Source: Epilithonimonas zeae
GTDB taxonomy: Bacteria > Bacteroidota > Bacteroidia > Flavobacteriales > Weeksellaceae
Reading direction: 5' to 3'
DNA: 64,000 nucleotides
Assembly (NCBI RefSeq): GCF_023278365.1
Contig: NZ_CP075338.1
Location: forward strand, 2,356,001-2,420,000
Each line of letters begins with the position of its first letter. The stretch's first letter is position 1. The position numbers were made by a program, and so were the translations under genes. Below are positions 17,556 to 25,650 of the stretch, in pieces. Under the pieces are notes generated by a model. It made no database searches, was not told the DNA's origin, and saw nothing but the letters and a program-made list of their open reading frames with translations.

Positions 17556-17825
17556 TTACCAACTAGCTTTTTTAACTCCTGGGATAAGACCATTGTTAGC
17601 CATTTCACGGAAAGTTACTCTGGAAATACCGAATGTTCTCATGTATCCTCTTGGTCTTCCTGTTAGTTTACATCTGTTGTGTAATCTTACAGGAGAAGCA
17701 TTTTTAGGCAATTTCTGTAATGCTTCATAATCTCCAGCTTCTTTCAAAGCTCTTCTTTTTTCAGCATATTTAGCTACAGTAGCTTCTCTTTTGCGCTCAC
17801 GCGCTTTCATTGATTCTTTAGCCAT
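17556..17825 (-). CDS. rpsN: 30S ribosomal protein S14, zinc-free form
   Basis: S14 (89 residues) is the longer, C-minus type. It begins [20 protein letters not shown] and ends with [20 protein letters not shown] and GVKKASW. It has a single Cys (in [10 protein letters not shown]) and no Cys-x2-Cys pairs, so it needs no zinc. It lies 3 bases after rplE. Confidence 0.98.
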   Translation of the reverse strand: MAKESMKARERKREATVAKYAEKRRALKEAGDYEALQKLPKNASPVRLHNRCKLTGRPRGYMRTFGISRVTFREMANNGLIPGVKKASW

Positions 17826-17828
17826 CTC

Positions 17829-18380
17829 TTAGTTCTTTTTGAAAGGTAAACCGAAGTGAGTTAATAATGATTTTGCTTCTTTATCAGTTTTCGCAGTTGT
17901 TACGAAAGTGATGTCCATCCCTTGGATTTTTTTCACTTTGTCAATCACGATCTCTGGGAAGATAATCTGCTCAGTAATACCTAAGTTGTAGTTACCTCTT
18001 CCGTCAAATCCTTCAGCTTTGATTCCAGAAAAATCTCTAATTCTTGGAAGTGCAGAAGAAGTTAATCTATCTAAGAATTCATACATTTTATCAGCTCTTA
18101 GAGTAACTCTAGCTCCGATTGGCATACCTTTTCTTAGTTTGAAAGCAGCCTCATCTTTTTTAGATAGAGTACCTACTGCTTTTTGTCCAGTGATAGCAGT
18201 CAATTCTTCTACAGCATAATCCACGATTTTTTTATCTTGAACAGCTGCACCAAGTCCTTGGCTTACAACGATTTTCTCCAATCTAGGAACCTGCATAACA
18301 GATTTGTACCCAAATTCTTCCATCATTGCAGGAACAATTTTCTCTTTATATTGTTGTTTTGGTCTTACTATATATTCCAT
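17829..18380 (-). CDS. rplE: 50S ribosomal protein L5
   Basis: L5 (183 residues) binds 5S rRNA and contacts the P-site tRNA. It has [18 protein letters not shown] near residue 28, [19 protein letters not shown], and the C-terminal [19 protein letters not shown]. It sits between rplX and rpsN. Confidence 0.98.
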   Translation of the reverse strand: MEYIVRPKQQYKEKIVPAMMEEFGYKSVMQVPRLEKIVVSQGLGAAVQDKKIVDYAVEELTAITGQKAVGTLSKKDEAAFKLRKGMPIGARVTLRADKMYEFLDRLTSSALPRIRDFSGIKAEGFDGRGNYNLGITEQIIFPEIVIDKVKKIQGMDITFVTTAKTDKEAKSLLTHFGLPFKKN

Positions 18381-18390
18381 CGTAATTTAA

Positions 18391-18711
18391 TTATAAAGTT
18401 TCACCGGTAGTTTTAGCTACTCTTACTTTTTTATCTCCGTCTACTTTGTAACCTGCTTTAGTAGCTTTACCGTTTTTGTCAACTAGTGCTACGTTTGAGA
18501 TATGTAAAGAAGCTTCTTTTTCTACAATCCCACCTTGAGGGTTAGAAGCAGATGGCTTAACGTGTTTTTTCACGATGTTTACACCAGCAACTACAACTCT
18601 TGGATCTTTACCTTCTTTTTTGATTACTTCAAGAACTTCACCTTTACTACCTTTATTTTTTCCAGTAGTAACTAGTACATTATCTCCTCTTTTTATTTTA
18701 ACTTTTGTCAT
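18391..18711 (-). CDS. rplX: 50S ribosomal protein L24
   Basis: L24 (106 residues) is an early assembly protein at the tunnel exit. Its KOW motif is VKIKRGDNVLVTTGKNKGSKG at residues 3-23 (approximate), followed by VAGVNIVKKHVKPS and NPQGGIVEKEASLHISNV. It lies 10 bases before rplE. Confidence 0.98.
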   Translation of the reverse strand: MTKVKIKRGDNVLVTTGKNKGSKGEVLEVIKKEGKDPRVVVAGVNIVKKHVKPSASNPQGGIVEKEASLHISNVALVDKNGKATKAGYKVDGDKKVRVAKTTGETL

Positions 18712-18729
18712 TTTCTTAAAATTTTAAAA

Positions 18730-19098
18730 TTAAAGTACTTCAGGAGCTAATGAAATTACTTTCATATATTCTTTATCTCTCAACTCACGAGCAACTGGTC
18801 CGAAAACACGAGTTCCTCTCATTTCACCAGCAGCGTTTAGAAGTACGCAAGCATTGTCTTCGAATTTGATGTAAGATCCATCTTTTCTTCTAACTGCTTT
18901 TTTAGTTCTTACTACAACTGCTTTAGAAACTTGTCCTTTTTTTGCATTACCTGATGGTGTAGAATCTTTGATAGTTACAACGATTTTATCACCAACTGAA
19001 GCATATCTTCTTCTAGTACCACCTAGAACTCTGATCACTAGTACTTCTTTTGCACCTGTGTTATCAGCAACTTTTAGTCTTGATTCGGTTTGTAACAT
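18730..19098 (-). CDS. rplN: 50S ribosomal protein L14
   Basis: L14 (122 residues) forms an intersubunit bridge. It begins [18 protein letters not shown] and has the signature [15 protein letters not shown] and [20 protein letters not shown]. Its start overlaps the rpsQ stop by one base (the shared A at 19098), which suggests coupled translation. Confidence 0.98.
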   Translation of the reverse strand: MLQTESRLKVADNTGAKEVLVIRVLGGTRRRYASVGDKIVVTIKDSTPSGNAKKGQVSKAVVVRTKKAVRRKDGSYIKFEDNACVLLNAAGEMRGTRVFGPVARELRDKEYMKVISLAPEVL

Positions 19099-19352
19099 TA
19101 TTTAGCTTTTTCTATGATTCTTACTAATCTCCATCTTTTGCTCTTGCTCAAAGGTCTAGTTTCAGTGATTAAAACTGTATCTCCTTCTGTGCACTCATTG
19201 TTCTCATCGTGTGCAGTATATTTTTTCGTTTTCAAAACGAATTTACCGTACATTGGATGTTTTACTCTGGTAGTTTCGCTAACAACAATAGTTTTTTCCA
19301 TTTTATTGCTGGAAACTATTCCAATACGTTCTTTTCTTAAATTTCTGTCCAT
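19098..19352 (-). CDS. rpsQ: 30S ribosomal protein S17
   Basis: S17 (84 residues) is an OB-fold protein that binds the 5' domain of 16S rRNA. It has [19 protein letters not shown], then [19 protein letters not shown] and the conserved [14 protein letters not shown]. It lies between rpmC and rplN and shares one base with the latter. Confidence 0.98.
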   Translation of the reverse strand: MDRNLRKERIGIVSSNKMEKTIVVSETTRVKHPMYGKFVLKTKKYTAHDENNECTEGDTVLITETRPLSKSKRWRLVRIIEKAK

Positions 19353-19364
19353 TGTAAAAAGGAA

Positions 19365-19550
19365 TTATTGTTTGTTAGTTAACTCTGTGTTAAGTCTTGC
19401 AATCGTTTTTCTCAAATCTCTGATCTGAATTGGATTTTCAACTGGGCTAATTCTGTGAGCTAATTTCAATTTTGAATAGTTAGCTTTAGCTTCAGCCAAT
19501 TGTACGTTGATATCCTCTACGCTTAAATTCTTGATGTCAGCTTTTTTCAT
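19365..19550 (-). CDS. rpmC: 50S ribosomal protein L29
   Basis: L29 (61 residues) is a two-helix protein at the tunnel exit near the docking site for SRP and trigger factor. It reads MKKADIKNLSVEDINVQL and later RDLRKTIARLNTEL. It lies 11 bases after rplP. Confidence 0.97.
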   Translation of the reverse strand: MKKADIKNLSVEDINVQLAEAKANYSKLKLAHRISPVENPIQIRDLRKTIARLNTELTNKQ

Positions 19551-19561
19551 TTTAATAGAGA

Positions 19562-19987
19562 TTATTGAGGTTTAACGAAATCGTTTGCAACTACGAACTT
19601 AGTAACGATTGGTAACTTCTGAGCAGCAAGCCTAAGAGCTTCTTTTGCAACTTCATAAGGTACACCACCAAGTTCGAACATTATTTTACCAGGTTTTACT
19701 ACAGCTACCCAATATTCTACAGCTCCTTTACCTTTACCCATACGTACTTCCGCTGGCTTTTTGGTAATAGGTTTGTCTGGGAAAATTTTGATCCATAGTT
19801 GACCTTCTCTTTTCATATATCTTGTAGCAGCAATACGAGCTGCTTCAATTTGTCTTGCAGTAACCCAAGCTCCCTCAGTCGCTTTGATTCCGAATGTTCC
19901 GTATGCAAGTTGATTACCTCTTTGAGCAATCCCCTTCATTTTCATCTTATGAACTCTACGGAATTTGGTTCTTTTTGGTTGTAACAT
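19562..19987 (-). CDS. rplP: 50S ribosomal protein L16
   Basis: L16 (141 residues) helps position A-site tRNA. It begins [19 protein letters not shown] and has [21 protein letters not shown] and the conserved Arg-containing stretch ([19 protein letters not shown], residues near 28-46). A 78-base gap with an inverted repeat separates it from rpsC upstream. Confidence 0.98.
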   Translation of the reverse strand: MLQPKRTKFRRVHKMKMKGIAQRGNQLAYGTFGIKATEGAWVTARQIEAARIAATRYMKREGQLWIKIFPDKPITKKPAEVRMGKGKGAVEYWVAVVKPGKIMFELGGVPYEVAKEALRLAAQKLPIVTKFVVANDFVKPQ

Positions 19988-19995
19988 AATTTCTT

Positions 19996-20063
19996 AAATT
20001 TTAGATTTTAGAATTTAGATTTTAAAAAAGTAACGGTCATTTAAAAACTATCCTCTAAAATTT
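19996..20063 (-). repeat. Inverted repeat spanning the rpsC-rplP gap
   Basis: Two perfect 10-base arms (19996-20005 and 20054-20063) nearly fill the 78-base gap between rpsC and rplP, with 48 bases between them. The arms are AT-rich, and the inner part repeats the TCTAAA motif, so chance is a real possibility. It is listed because the other two long gaps of the operon also hold inverted repeats. Confidence 0.45.
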
Positions 20064-20065
20064 TA

Positions 20066-20803
20066 TTAATTATTTCTTCTTGGTTTTCTGTCTCCTCTTT
20101 CTCCTCTGTCGTTTCTCTCGTTTCTACCGCCAGCAGGTGCTTTTTTCTGTTGTCCTATAAGTGGAGTAAGGTCTCTTTTACCGTAAACCTCTCCTTTCAT
20201 AATCCAAACTTTAACACCTAACTTACCGTATTGAGTCAATGCTTCACCGATGTGATAATCGATATCTGCACGGAAAGTAGATAAAGGAATTCTTCCTTCT
20301 TTGAAGTTTTCAGAACGTGCCATTTCAGCGCCGTTCAATCTTCCAGAGATTTGAACTTTGATTCCTTCTGCACCCATTCTCATTGTAGAAGCGATAGCCA
20401 TTTTCACAGCTCTTCTGTAAGAGATACGGTTTTCAATTTGTTTAGCAATGCTATCAGCAACTAAAACTGCATCTAACTCAGGTCTTTTGATTTCGAAAAT
20501 ATTGATTTGAATATCCTTACCTGTAAGTTTCTTCAATTCTTCTTTCAATTTATCAACCTCTTGTCCACCTTTACCGATGATCAAACCTGGTCTTGCTGTA
20601 GTGATTGTAACTGTTACTAATTTAAGTGTTCTCTCAATATAAATTTTTGAGATACCACCCTTAGATAATCTTGCTTCAAGGTATCTTCTGATTTTGTAGT
20701 CTTCCGCGATTCTGTCTCCATAATCGTTTCCGCCAAACCAGTTAGAATCCCATCCTCTGATGATACCTAATCTGTTACCAATTGGATTTGTCTTCTGTCC
20801 CAT
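20066..20803 (-). CDS. rpsC: 30S ribosomal protein S3
   Basis: S3 (245 residues) lines the mRNA entrance. It begins [20 protein letters not shown], has a KH domain ([19 protein letters not shown] near residue 75) and the C-terminal domain with [15 protein letters not shown] basic/acidic tail ([19 protein letters not shown]) extends it beyond the E. coli protein, as is common in Bacteroidetes. Confidence 0.98.
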   Translation of the reverse strand: MGQKTNPIGNRLGIIRGWDSNWFGGNDYGDRIAEDYKIRRYLEARLSKGGISKIYIERTLKLVTVTITTARPGLIIGKGGQEVDKLKEELKKLTGKDIQINIFEIKRPELDAVLVADSIAKQIENRISYRRAVKMAIASTMRMGAEGIKVQISGRLNGAEMARSENFKEGRIPLSTFRADIDYHIGEALTQYGKLGVKVWIMKGEVYGKRDLTPLIGQQKKAPAGGRNERNDRGERGDRKPRRNN

Positions 20804-20811
20804 ACCTTGAA

Positions 20812-21207
20812 TTAATTTTTAGTACCTAAGATTAATGTAATGTGGTTTGATCTTTTTCTGATTCTGTAACCTCTACCTTGTGGCGCTGGTCTTAGTCTCT
20901 TCAATTGTCTTGCACTGTCTACAAATATTTCTTTAACGATTAGGTTAGCCTCTTCGATATCAGCACCTTCGTTTTTTGACTGCCAGTTTGCGATAGCAGA
21001 AAGCAATACTTTTTCTAATTTATTAGAAGCGTCTTTCTTAGAATATTTAAGAATAGATAAAGCTTTTTCTACCTCTACTCCTCTAATGATATCAGCAACT
21101 AATCTCATTTTTCTTGGAGAAGATGGGCAATCGTTGTGTAACGCTTTTGCTACATCTTGGTTTGCTATTTTACGTGCTAATGCACTTTCTCTTTTTCTTG
21201 ATCCCAT
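20812..21207 (-). CDS. rplV: 50S ribosomal protein L22
   Basis: L22 (131 residues) lines the peptide tunnel. It has [18 protein letters not shown] near residue 27 and the family end [24 protein letters not shown]. The beta-hairpin that reaches the tunnel wall is the [13 protein letters not shown] segment. It lies 2 bases after rpsS. Confidence 0.98.
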   Translation of the reverse strand: MGSRKRESALARKIANQDVAKALHNDCPSSPRKMRLVADIIRGVEVEKALSILKYSKKDASNKLEKVLLSAIANWQSKNEGADIEEANLIVKEIFVDSARQLKRLRPAPQGRGYRIRKRSNHITLILGTKN

Positions 21208-21209
21208 GA

Positions 21210-21488
21210 TTATCTACCGCCTTTATTTTTGTTACCACCGTGACCTCTGAAAGATCTTGTCGGAGAAAATTCGCCTAATTTGTGTCCAACCATGTTTTCT
21301 GTAACATAAACAGGAATAAAAGATTTCCCATTGTGTACAGCGATAGTTTGACCTACAAAGTCTGGAGAAATCATAGATGCTCTAGACCAAGTTTTGATTA
21401 CAGTCTTCTTACCAGACTCTACATTTGCCTGAACCTTCTTATCTAAAGTATGATGAATGAATGGTCCTTTTTTAAGTGATCTTGCCAT
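21210..21488 (-). CDS. rpsS: 30S ribosomal protein S19
   Basis: S19 (92 residues) is a 30S head protein. It begins [19 protein letters not shown] and has [37 protein letters not shown] (residues near 53-75) and [11 protein letters not shown]. It is separated by 2 bases from both rplB and rplV. Confidence 0.98.
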   Translation of the reverse strand: MARSLKKGPFIHHTLDKKVQANVESGKKTVIKTWSRASMISPDFVGQTIAVHNGKSFIPVYVTENMVGHKLGEFSPTRSFRGHGGNKNKGGR

Positions 21489-21490
21489 AA

Positions 21491-22312
21491 TTATTTTCTT
21501 TTAGATACGATGTAACGGTTAGACACTTTGTTTTTCTTTCTAGTTTTGTAACCTTTAGCCGGCATACCGTTTCTAGATCTTGGGTGACCTCCAGAAGAAC
21601 GTCCTTCACCACCTCCCATTGGGTGATCAACCGGGTTCATTACTACTGGTCTTGTTCTTGGTCTTCTACCTAACCATCTGCTTCTACCAGCCTTACCTGA
21701 TACAGTTAACTGATGATCTGAGTTAGAAACAGAGCCAACCATTGCGATACATTCTGTAAGAATCATTCTAGATTCACCAGAAGGTAACTTAACGATTGCA
21801 TATTTTCCATCTCTAGAAGTTAATTGAGCTGAAGAACCAGCACTTCTTGCTAAGATCGCACCTTGACCAGGCTTCAATTCGATACAAGAGATTACAGTAC
21901 CCAATGGAATATTTTTCAATTTCATTGCGTTACCTACATTTGGCTCTACATTCTCTCCAGAAACAATCTTCTGATCAACTTTGATCCCGTTTGGAGCGAT
22001 GATATATCTTTTCTCTCCGTCTGCATACTCCACCAAAGCGATGAAAGCAGTTCTATTTGGATCGTACTCTACAGTTTTTACCGTAGCTTCAACATCGAAT
22101 TTGTTTCTTTTGAAGTCGATAATTCTGTATTTCTTTTTGTGTCCACCGCCGGTGTAACGCATGGTCATTTTACCAGTTTGGTTACGTCCACCTGACTTTT
22201 TAATACCAACTGTTAGAGATTTCTCTGGTTTGTTGGTAGTAATTTCCTCAAAGTTATTAACAACTCTGAATCTCTGTCCCGGGGTGATAGGTTTTAATTT
22301 TCTAACAGACAT
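21491..22312 (-). CDS. rplB: 50S ribosomal protein L2
   Basis: L2 (273 residues) is needed for subunit joining and peptidyl transferase activity. It has [22 protein letters not shown] near residue 41, and the C-terminal signature [20 protein letters not shown] with the key His of the [11 protein letters not shown] motif. Length is the family standard. Confidence 0.98.
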   Translation of the reverse strand: MSVRKLKPITPGQRFRVVNNFEEITTNKPEKSLTVGIKKSGGRNQTGKMTMRYTGGGHKKKYRIIDFKRNKFDVEATVKTVEYDPNRTAFIALVEYADGEKRYIIAPNGIKVDQKIVSGENVEPNVGNAMKLKNIPLGTVISCIELKPGQGAILARSAGSSAQLTSRDGKYAIVKLPSGESRMILTECIAMVGSVSNSDHQLTVSGKAGRSRWLGRRPRTRPVVMNPVDHPMGGGEGRSSGGHPRSRNGMPAKGYKTRKKNKVSNRYIVSKRK

Positions 22313-22331
22313 TACTATTATTTATAATTAA

Positions 22332-22622
22332 TTAATTTGTTGCGAAAATATCAATAACTTCTCCAGCAGCTAGTGTTACCACAGCTTTTTTCAATTTATT
22401 GGTCTTTCCAACTTGAAGTCCTTTTTTTGTATGTTTAGCAGAAACTTTAGGCGCATAAATCATCGTTCTAACGTCCGCTACTTTTACACCGTAAGCTGCT
22501 TCTACAGCACCTTTAATCTGGATCTTGTTTGCTTTTGGAGCAACCAAGAAAGAATAAGCACCTCTTAGATCTGTAAGATAGTTTGCTTTTTCTGAAATAA
22601 TTGGTTTAATAATAAGTGACAT
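22332..22622 (-). CDS. rplW: 50S ribosomal protein L23
   Basis: L23 (96 residues) is the main docking site for trigger factor and SRP at the tunnel exit. It has IIKPIISEKANYLTDLRG at the start and FLVAPKANKIQIKGAVEAAYGVKV. The end (AAGEVIDIFATN) is short. It lies 4 bases after rplD. Confidence 0.97.
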   Translation of the reverse strand: MSLIIKPIISEKANYLTDLRGAYSFLVAPKANKIQIKGAVEAAYGVKVADVRTMIYAPKVSAKHTKKGLQVGKTNKLKKAVVTLAAGEVIDIFATN

Positions 22623-22626
22623 TGAT

Positions 22627-23256
22627 TTATTTCTTTAAGTTGTCCTGAAATTTTTCTACTGCACCTTCTAAGAAGATAATCTCACCTGCGTTGATCAAAT
22701 CATAAGAAGAAATCTCGTTATAATTCAACACTCTTGTTTTAGGCAAGTTTCTTGAAGATAAATATACATTCTTGTTAGCCTCAGGAAGTACGAATAATGA
22801 TTTCTTACCTGTAAGAGTCAAAGCATCCAACAAAGTGATGAATTCTTTGGTCTTAGGAGCATCAAAACTCAAGTTCTCTAAAACTTTGATACTGTTATCT
22901 CTCAATTTTTGAGACAAAACAGATTTTTTAGCCAATCTCTTAAGCGCTTTGTTCAATTTGAATCTGTAGTCTCTTGGCTTTGGACCAAAAACTCTACCTC
23001 CACCTTTGAAAGTTGGGGACTTGATATCACCATATCTCGCAGATCCTGAACCTTTTTGCTTTTTAAGCTTTCTTGTAGAAGCAGTAATTTCGCTTCTTTC
23101 TTTTGATTTATGAGTACCTTGACGCTGTGCAGCAAGATATTGCTTAACCTCTAAGTAAACCGCGTGCTGATTTGGCTCAATTCCGAAAACTGTTTCGTCA
23201 AGAGTTACTTTTCTTCCGGTTTCTTTTCCTGATGTATTTAATACTACTAGTTCCAT
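22627..23256 (-). CDS. rplD: 50S ribosomal protein L4
   Basis: L4 (209 residues) has a loop into the peptide tunnel, with [18 protein letters not shown] and [22 protein letters not shown] near residues 45-85. In E. coli L4 represses the S10 operon; I cannot tell whether this holds here. Its start lies 10 bases inside the end of rplC, suggesting coupled translation. Confidence 0.98.
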   Translation of the reverse strand: MELVVLNTSGKETGRKVTLDETVFGIEPNQHAVYLEVKQYLAAQRQGTHKSKERSEITASTRKLKKQKGSGSARYGDIKSPTFKGGGRVFGPKPRDYRFKLNKALKRLAKKSVLSQKLRDNSIKVLENLSFDAPKTKEFITLLDALTLTGKKSLFVLPEANKNVYLSSRNLPKTRVLNYNEISSYDLINAGEIIFLEGAVEKFQDNLKK

Positions 23257-23873
23257 TTCTTGATAATTACATAAGAATTTTTAGCTCCCGGAACAGCACC
23301 TTTTACTACTAAAAGATTTTGCTCTTCATCTACTTTTAACACTTGAAGGTTTTGAACAGTTACCTGCTTACCTCCCATTCTACCAGCCATTCTCATCCCT
23401 TTGAATACTCTCGAAGGATCCGATCCAGCACCGATAGAACCTGGAGCTCTAAGTCTGTTGTGCTGCCCGTGAGTTGCTTGCATTACACCTCCAAAACCGT
23501 GTCTTTTAACAACACCTTGGAAACCTTTACCTTTAGAAGTCCCTGTTACATCCACATATTCACCTTCTGCAAACATGTTAACTTCTACTAAATCTCCTGT
23601 TTTAACATCGTGTTCGAATGCATTTCTGAATTCTACTAACTTAGCTTTAGGAGCTGAACCAGCCTTTTTGAAATGACCAGCTAACGCTTTACCAACGTTC
23701 TTCTCACTCTTGTCATCGAAACCTAGTTGTACGGCAACATACCCGTCAACCTCTTCGGTTCTGACCTGTAAAACCGAGCATGGACCTGCTTGAATAACTG
23801 TACAAGGAATGTTTTTTCCTTCTTCGCTAAACAAAGATGTCATACCGATTTTTTTACCAATAATACCTGACAT
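23247..23873 (-). CDS. rplC: 50S ribosomal protein L3
   Basis: L3 (208 residues) is an early 50S assembly protein near the peptidyl transferase centre. It begins [20 protein letters not shown] and has the signature [15 protein letters not shown], the loop [24 protein letters not shown] (residues near 140-163) and [12 protein letters not shown]. It is the first gene of this operon; rpsJ, its usual upstream partner, lies about 6.8 kb away beyond four other genes. Confidence 0.98.
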   Translation of the reverse strand: MSGIIGKKIGMTSLFSEEGKNIPCTVIQAGPCSVLQVRTEEVDGYVAVQLGFDDKSEKNVGKALAGHFKKAGSAPKAKLVEFRNAFEHDVKTGDLVEVNMFAEGEYVDVTGTSKGKGFQGVVKRHGFGGVMQATHGQHNRLRAPGSIGAGSDPSRVFKGMRMAGRMGGKQVTVQNLQVLKVDEEQNLLVVKGAVPGAKNSYVIIKKWN

Positions 23874-23971
23874 TATTTATATATATCTATTATATTTAAA
23901 CTTAGCATTTTAGCGGGTTTCGTAATATTCTATGTCTGAAATAGGCATACTCCTTCCCTAAAATGAGTGTG

Positions 23972-24002
23972 CAAATTTATGAATATTTTTTATATTGACA
24001 AA
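23972..24002 (-). promoter_or_regulatory. Promoter of the rplC-rplQ operon
   Basis: On the minus strand TTTG (23999-24002) and TAAATTTG (23972-23979) are exactly 19 bases apart, a textbook Bacteroidetes promoter. The predicted start is near 23965, giving a leader of about 90 bases before rplC. It contains a run GGGAAGGAG and a C-rich stretch but no hairpin I can support. Confidence 0.85.
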
Positions 24003-24088
24003 TAAATATTCAGAAATTATTTGATTTTTTGTGAGTTACGAGATTTTGGTAAAAAATTCTCTTTTTGACTAAGGTTAAAATGTCAGAT

Positions 24089-24541
24089 TTATAATTCCGG
24101 ATTTGCATCGTTGTATTTGCTATGGTGTTTTTTCTCCGCAGCATCTATAGAATAACATTTATGAATATTCTCTCTTTGCTTGGACAGCTCTGCAATTTTC
24201 ACAAAATAAGCGTGTAGCTGATCCAACTCTTTTTCCGTCAGATCTTCTATATCTACCATTCTGTTGCTGGCCTGTTTACTCGCTGCGATGAGTTCATTCA
24301 GTTTTAATTGGATCGCTTTTCCATCTTTGTTCTGAGCTTTTTGGATTAAGAAAACCATCAGGAATGTAATAATCGTAGTTCCGGTATTGATTACCAGCTG
24401 CCAAGTTTCTGAATAATTGAAAACTGGACCACTTACTGCCCACAATAACACAATCAAAACAGCTCCTATAAAGGCGTATGAACTGCCAGTGAAATTAGTA
24501 GCCCAATTGGAAAATTTTTCGAAGAGATTTTTATTGTTCAT
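24089..24541 (-). CDS. Low-affinity iron permease family protein (PF04120)
   Basis: The protein (150 residues) has two hydrophobic helices (AFIGAVLIVLLWAVSGPVF and a second with TITFLMVFLIQKAQN), followed by a soluble helix with KAIQLKLNELIAASKQASNRM. This is the pattern of the PF04120 family, named for yeast Fet4-like iron transport. The bacterial members are short, and their transport role is unproven. I chose the ATG at 24541 because the upstream alternative (24556) overlaps the likely -7 box. Confidence 0.82.
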   Translation of the reverse strand: MNNKNLFEKFSNWATNFTGSSYAFIGAVLIVLLWAVSGPVFNYSETWQLVINTGTTIITFLMVFLIQKAQNKDGKAIQLKLNELIAASKQASNRMVDIEDLTEKELDQLHAYFVKIAELSKQRENIHKCYSIDAAEKKHHSKYNDANPEL

Positions 24542-24553
24542 TTTTTTTATTTT

Positions 24554-24561
24554 CAAAGTTA
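24554..24561 (-). promoter_or_regulatory. Possible -7 box of the iron-permease-family gene
   Basis: TAACTTTG on the minus strand matches TAnnTTTG. No good -33 box is seen 19 bases upstream. Its position, overlapping the upstream candidate ATG, supports the start at 24541 with a very short leader. Confidence 0.4.
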
Positions 24562-24660
24562 GACATTCGGGTGGATTATGAGATGGAATTTATTTTCCGG
24601 CTTTTACTTTTAATCTTTCATTTTAATTATTAATATTAGACTTCTTAATTATAAGTGTCT

Positions 24661-25650
24661 ATGAAAAGTATTTTGCAGTGTCTGATTTGTATTTTGCTTC
24701 TGACCAATTGCAGTAAAACCAACAACAATCACGATTATGGTTTCTACTATTGGCGATCGACTTTTAATCTCAACAAAAAGGAACAGCAAACACTCAATAA
24801 ATGTAAAGTGGAGAATCTCTACACAAGATTCTTTGATATTGTTAAACAGAATGACCAATTTTTAGAAGTTGGGATTATTAATATCAACAAAGAAATTTCG
24901 ACTGACAAAAAAATCGTTCCCGTTATTTTCATCACAAATGAGACTTGGTTCAATATCAAACCAAATGATATCCGGTTTTTGGCTGATAAGATTAATGAAC
25001 GTATTAATAAAATCCATTCAAATCATAAGCTTAATCTTGAAAACGAAATCCAAATCGACAGCGACTGGACAGCTTCTACAAAAAATGATTATTTTAAATT
25101 TCTGCAAACACTGAAACAAATTTCGAAGAAAAATATCACTTGCACGCTTCGGCTTCATCAGGTGAAAGATAAATTGCAAACCGGAATTCCGCCGGTTGAT
25201 AAAATGTATCTAATGTGCTACGCCACGTCTTCGCCATTGGAAAATCAAATTGAAAACTCAATTCTGGATGTAAGAACTTTGAAGTCCTATCTGCGAAATC
25301 TGGAGGATTACCCTTTAAAACTGGATATCGCCTTGCCTATTTACTCTTGGGGAATCGTGACCAATCATCTTGGAAAGAAAAAGCTGATTAATGCATTAAC
25401 GGCAGAGGAATTGATGCAAAATAAAAACTTCAAAACAATCAATAAAAATAACTTCGAAGTTTTGAAAGACGATTTCTATTTTGGACTTTATCTTAATAAA
25501 GGTTTCAAAATTAAAATCGAGGAGATTGCCGAAAAAGACATTATAGAAAGTCTTAATTTTATAGATGAAAAGCTAAACTATCCATTCCATATTATTTACT
25601 ATCATTTAGACGAGCGATTCACCAAAAACTATAACACCCTTTTCCAATGA
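24661..25650 (+). CDS. Putative lipoprotein of unknown function
   Basis: The start is the ATG at 24661 (a GTG 6 bases upstream is less likely). A lipoprotein signal MKSILQCLICILLLTNC ends in lipid Cys17. The remaining 313 residues have alternating strands and helices and the phrases YYWRSTF, EIQIDSDWTASTKNDYFKFL, and IALPIYSWGIV. These suggest a TIM barrel; they faintly recall DUF3142 lipoproteins, whose motif reads QIDFDA. I would not claim that family. The stop overlaps the next gene's start by 4 bases (ATGA), so the two are translationally coupled and probably work together. Confidence 0.8.
   Translation: MKSILQCLICILLLTNCSKTNNNHDYGFYYWRSTFNLNKKEQQTLNKCKVENLYTRFFDIVKQNDQFLEVGIININKEISTDKKIVPVIFITNETWFNIKPNDIRFLADKINERINKIHSNHKLNLENEIQIDSDWTASTKNDYFKFLQTLKQISKKNITCTLRLHQVKDKLQTGIPPVDKMYLMCYATSSPLENQIENSILDVRTLKSYLRNLEDYPLKLDIALPIYSWGIVTNHLGKKKLINALTAEELMQNKNFKTINKNNFEVLKDDFYFGLYLNKGFKIKIEEIAEKDIIESLNFIDEKLNYPFHIIYYHLDERFTKNYNTLFQ

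Noticed and set aside
23880-23965. L4-type leader attenuator before rplC
   Set aside because: The leader has only short, weak complementary stretches (such as CTAT/ATAG), not enough to claim an autoregulatory structure.
24655-24660. GTG start for the lipoprotein gene
   Set aside because: The ATG six bases later gives the same signal peptide and a more usual start.
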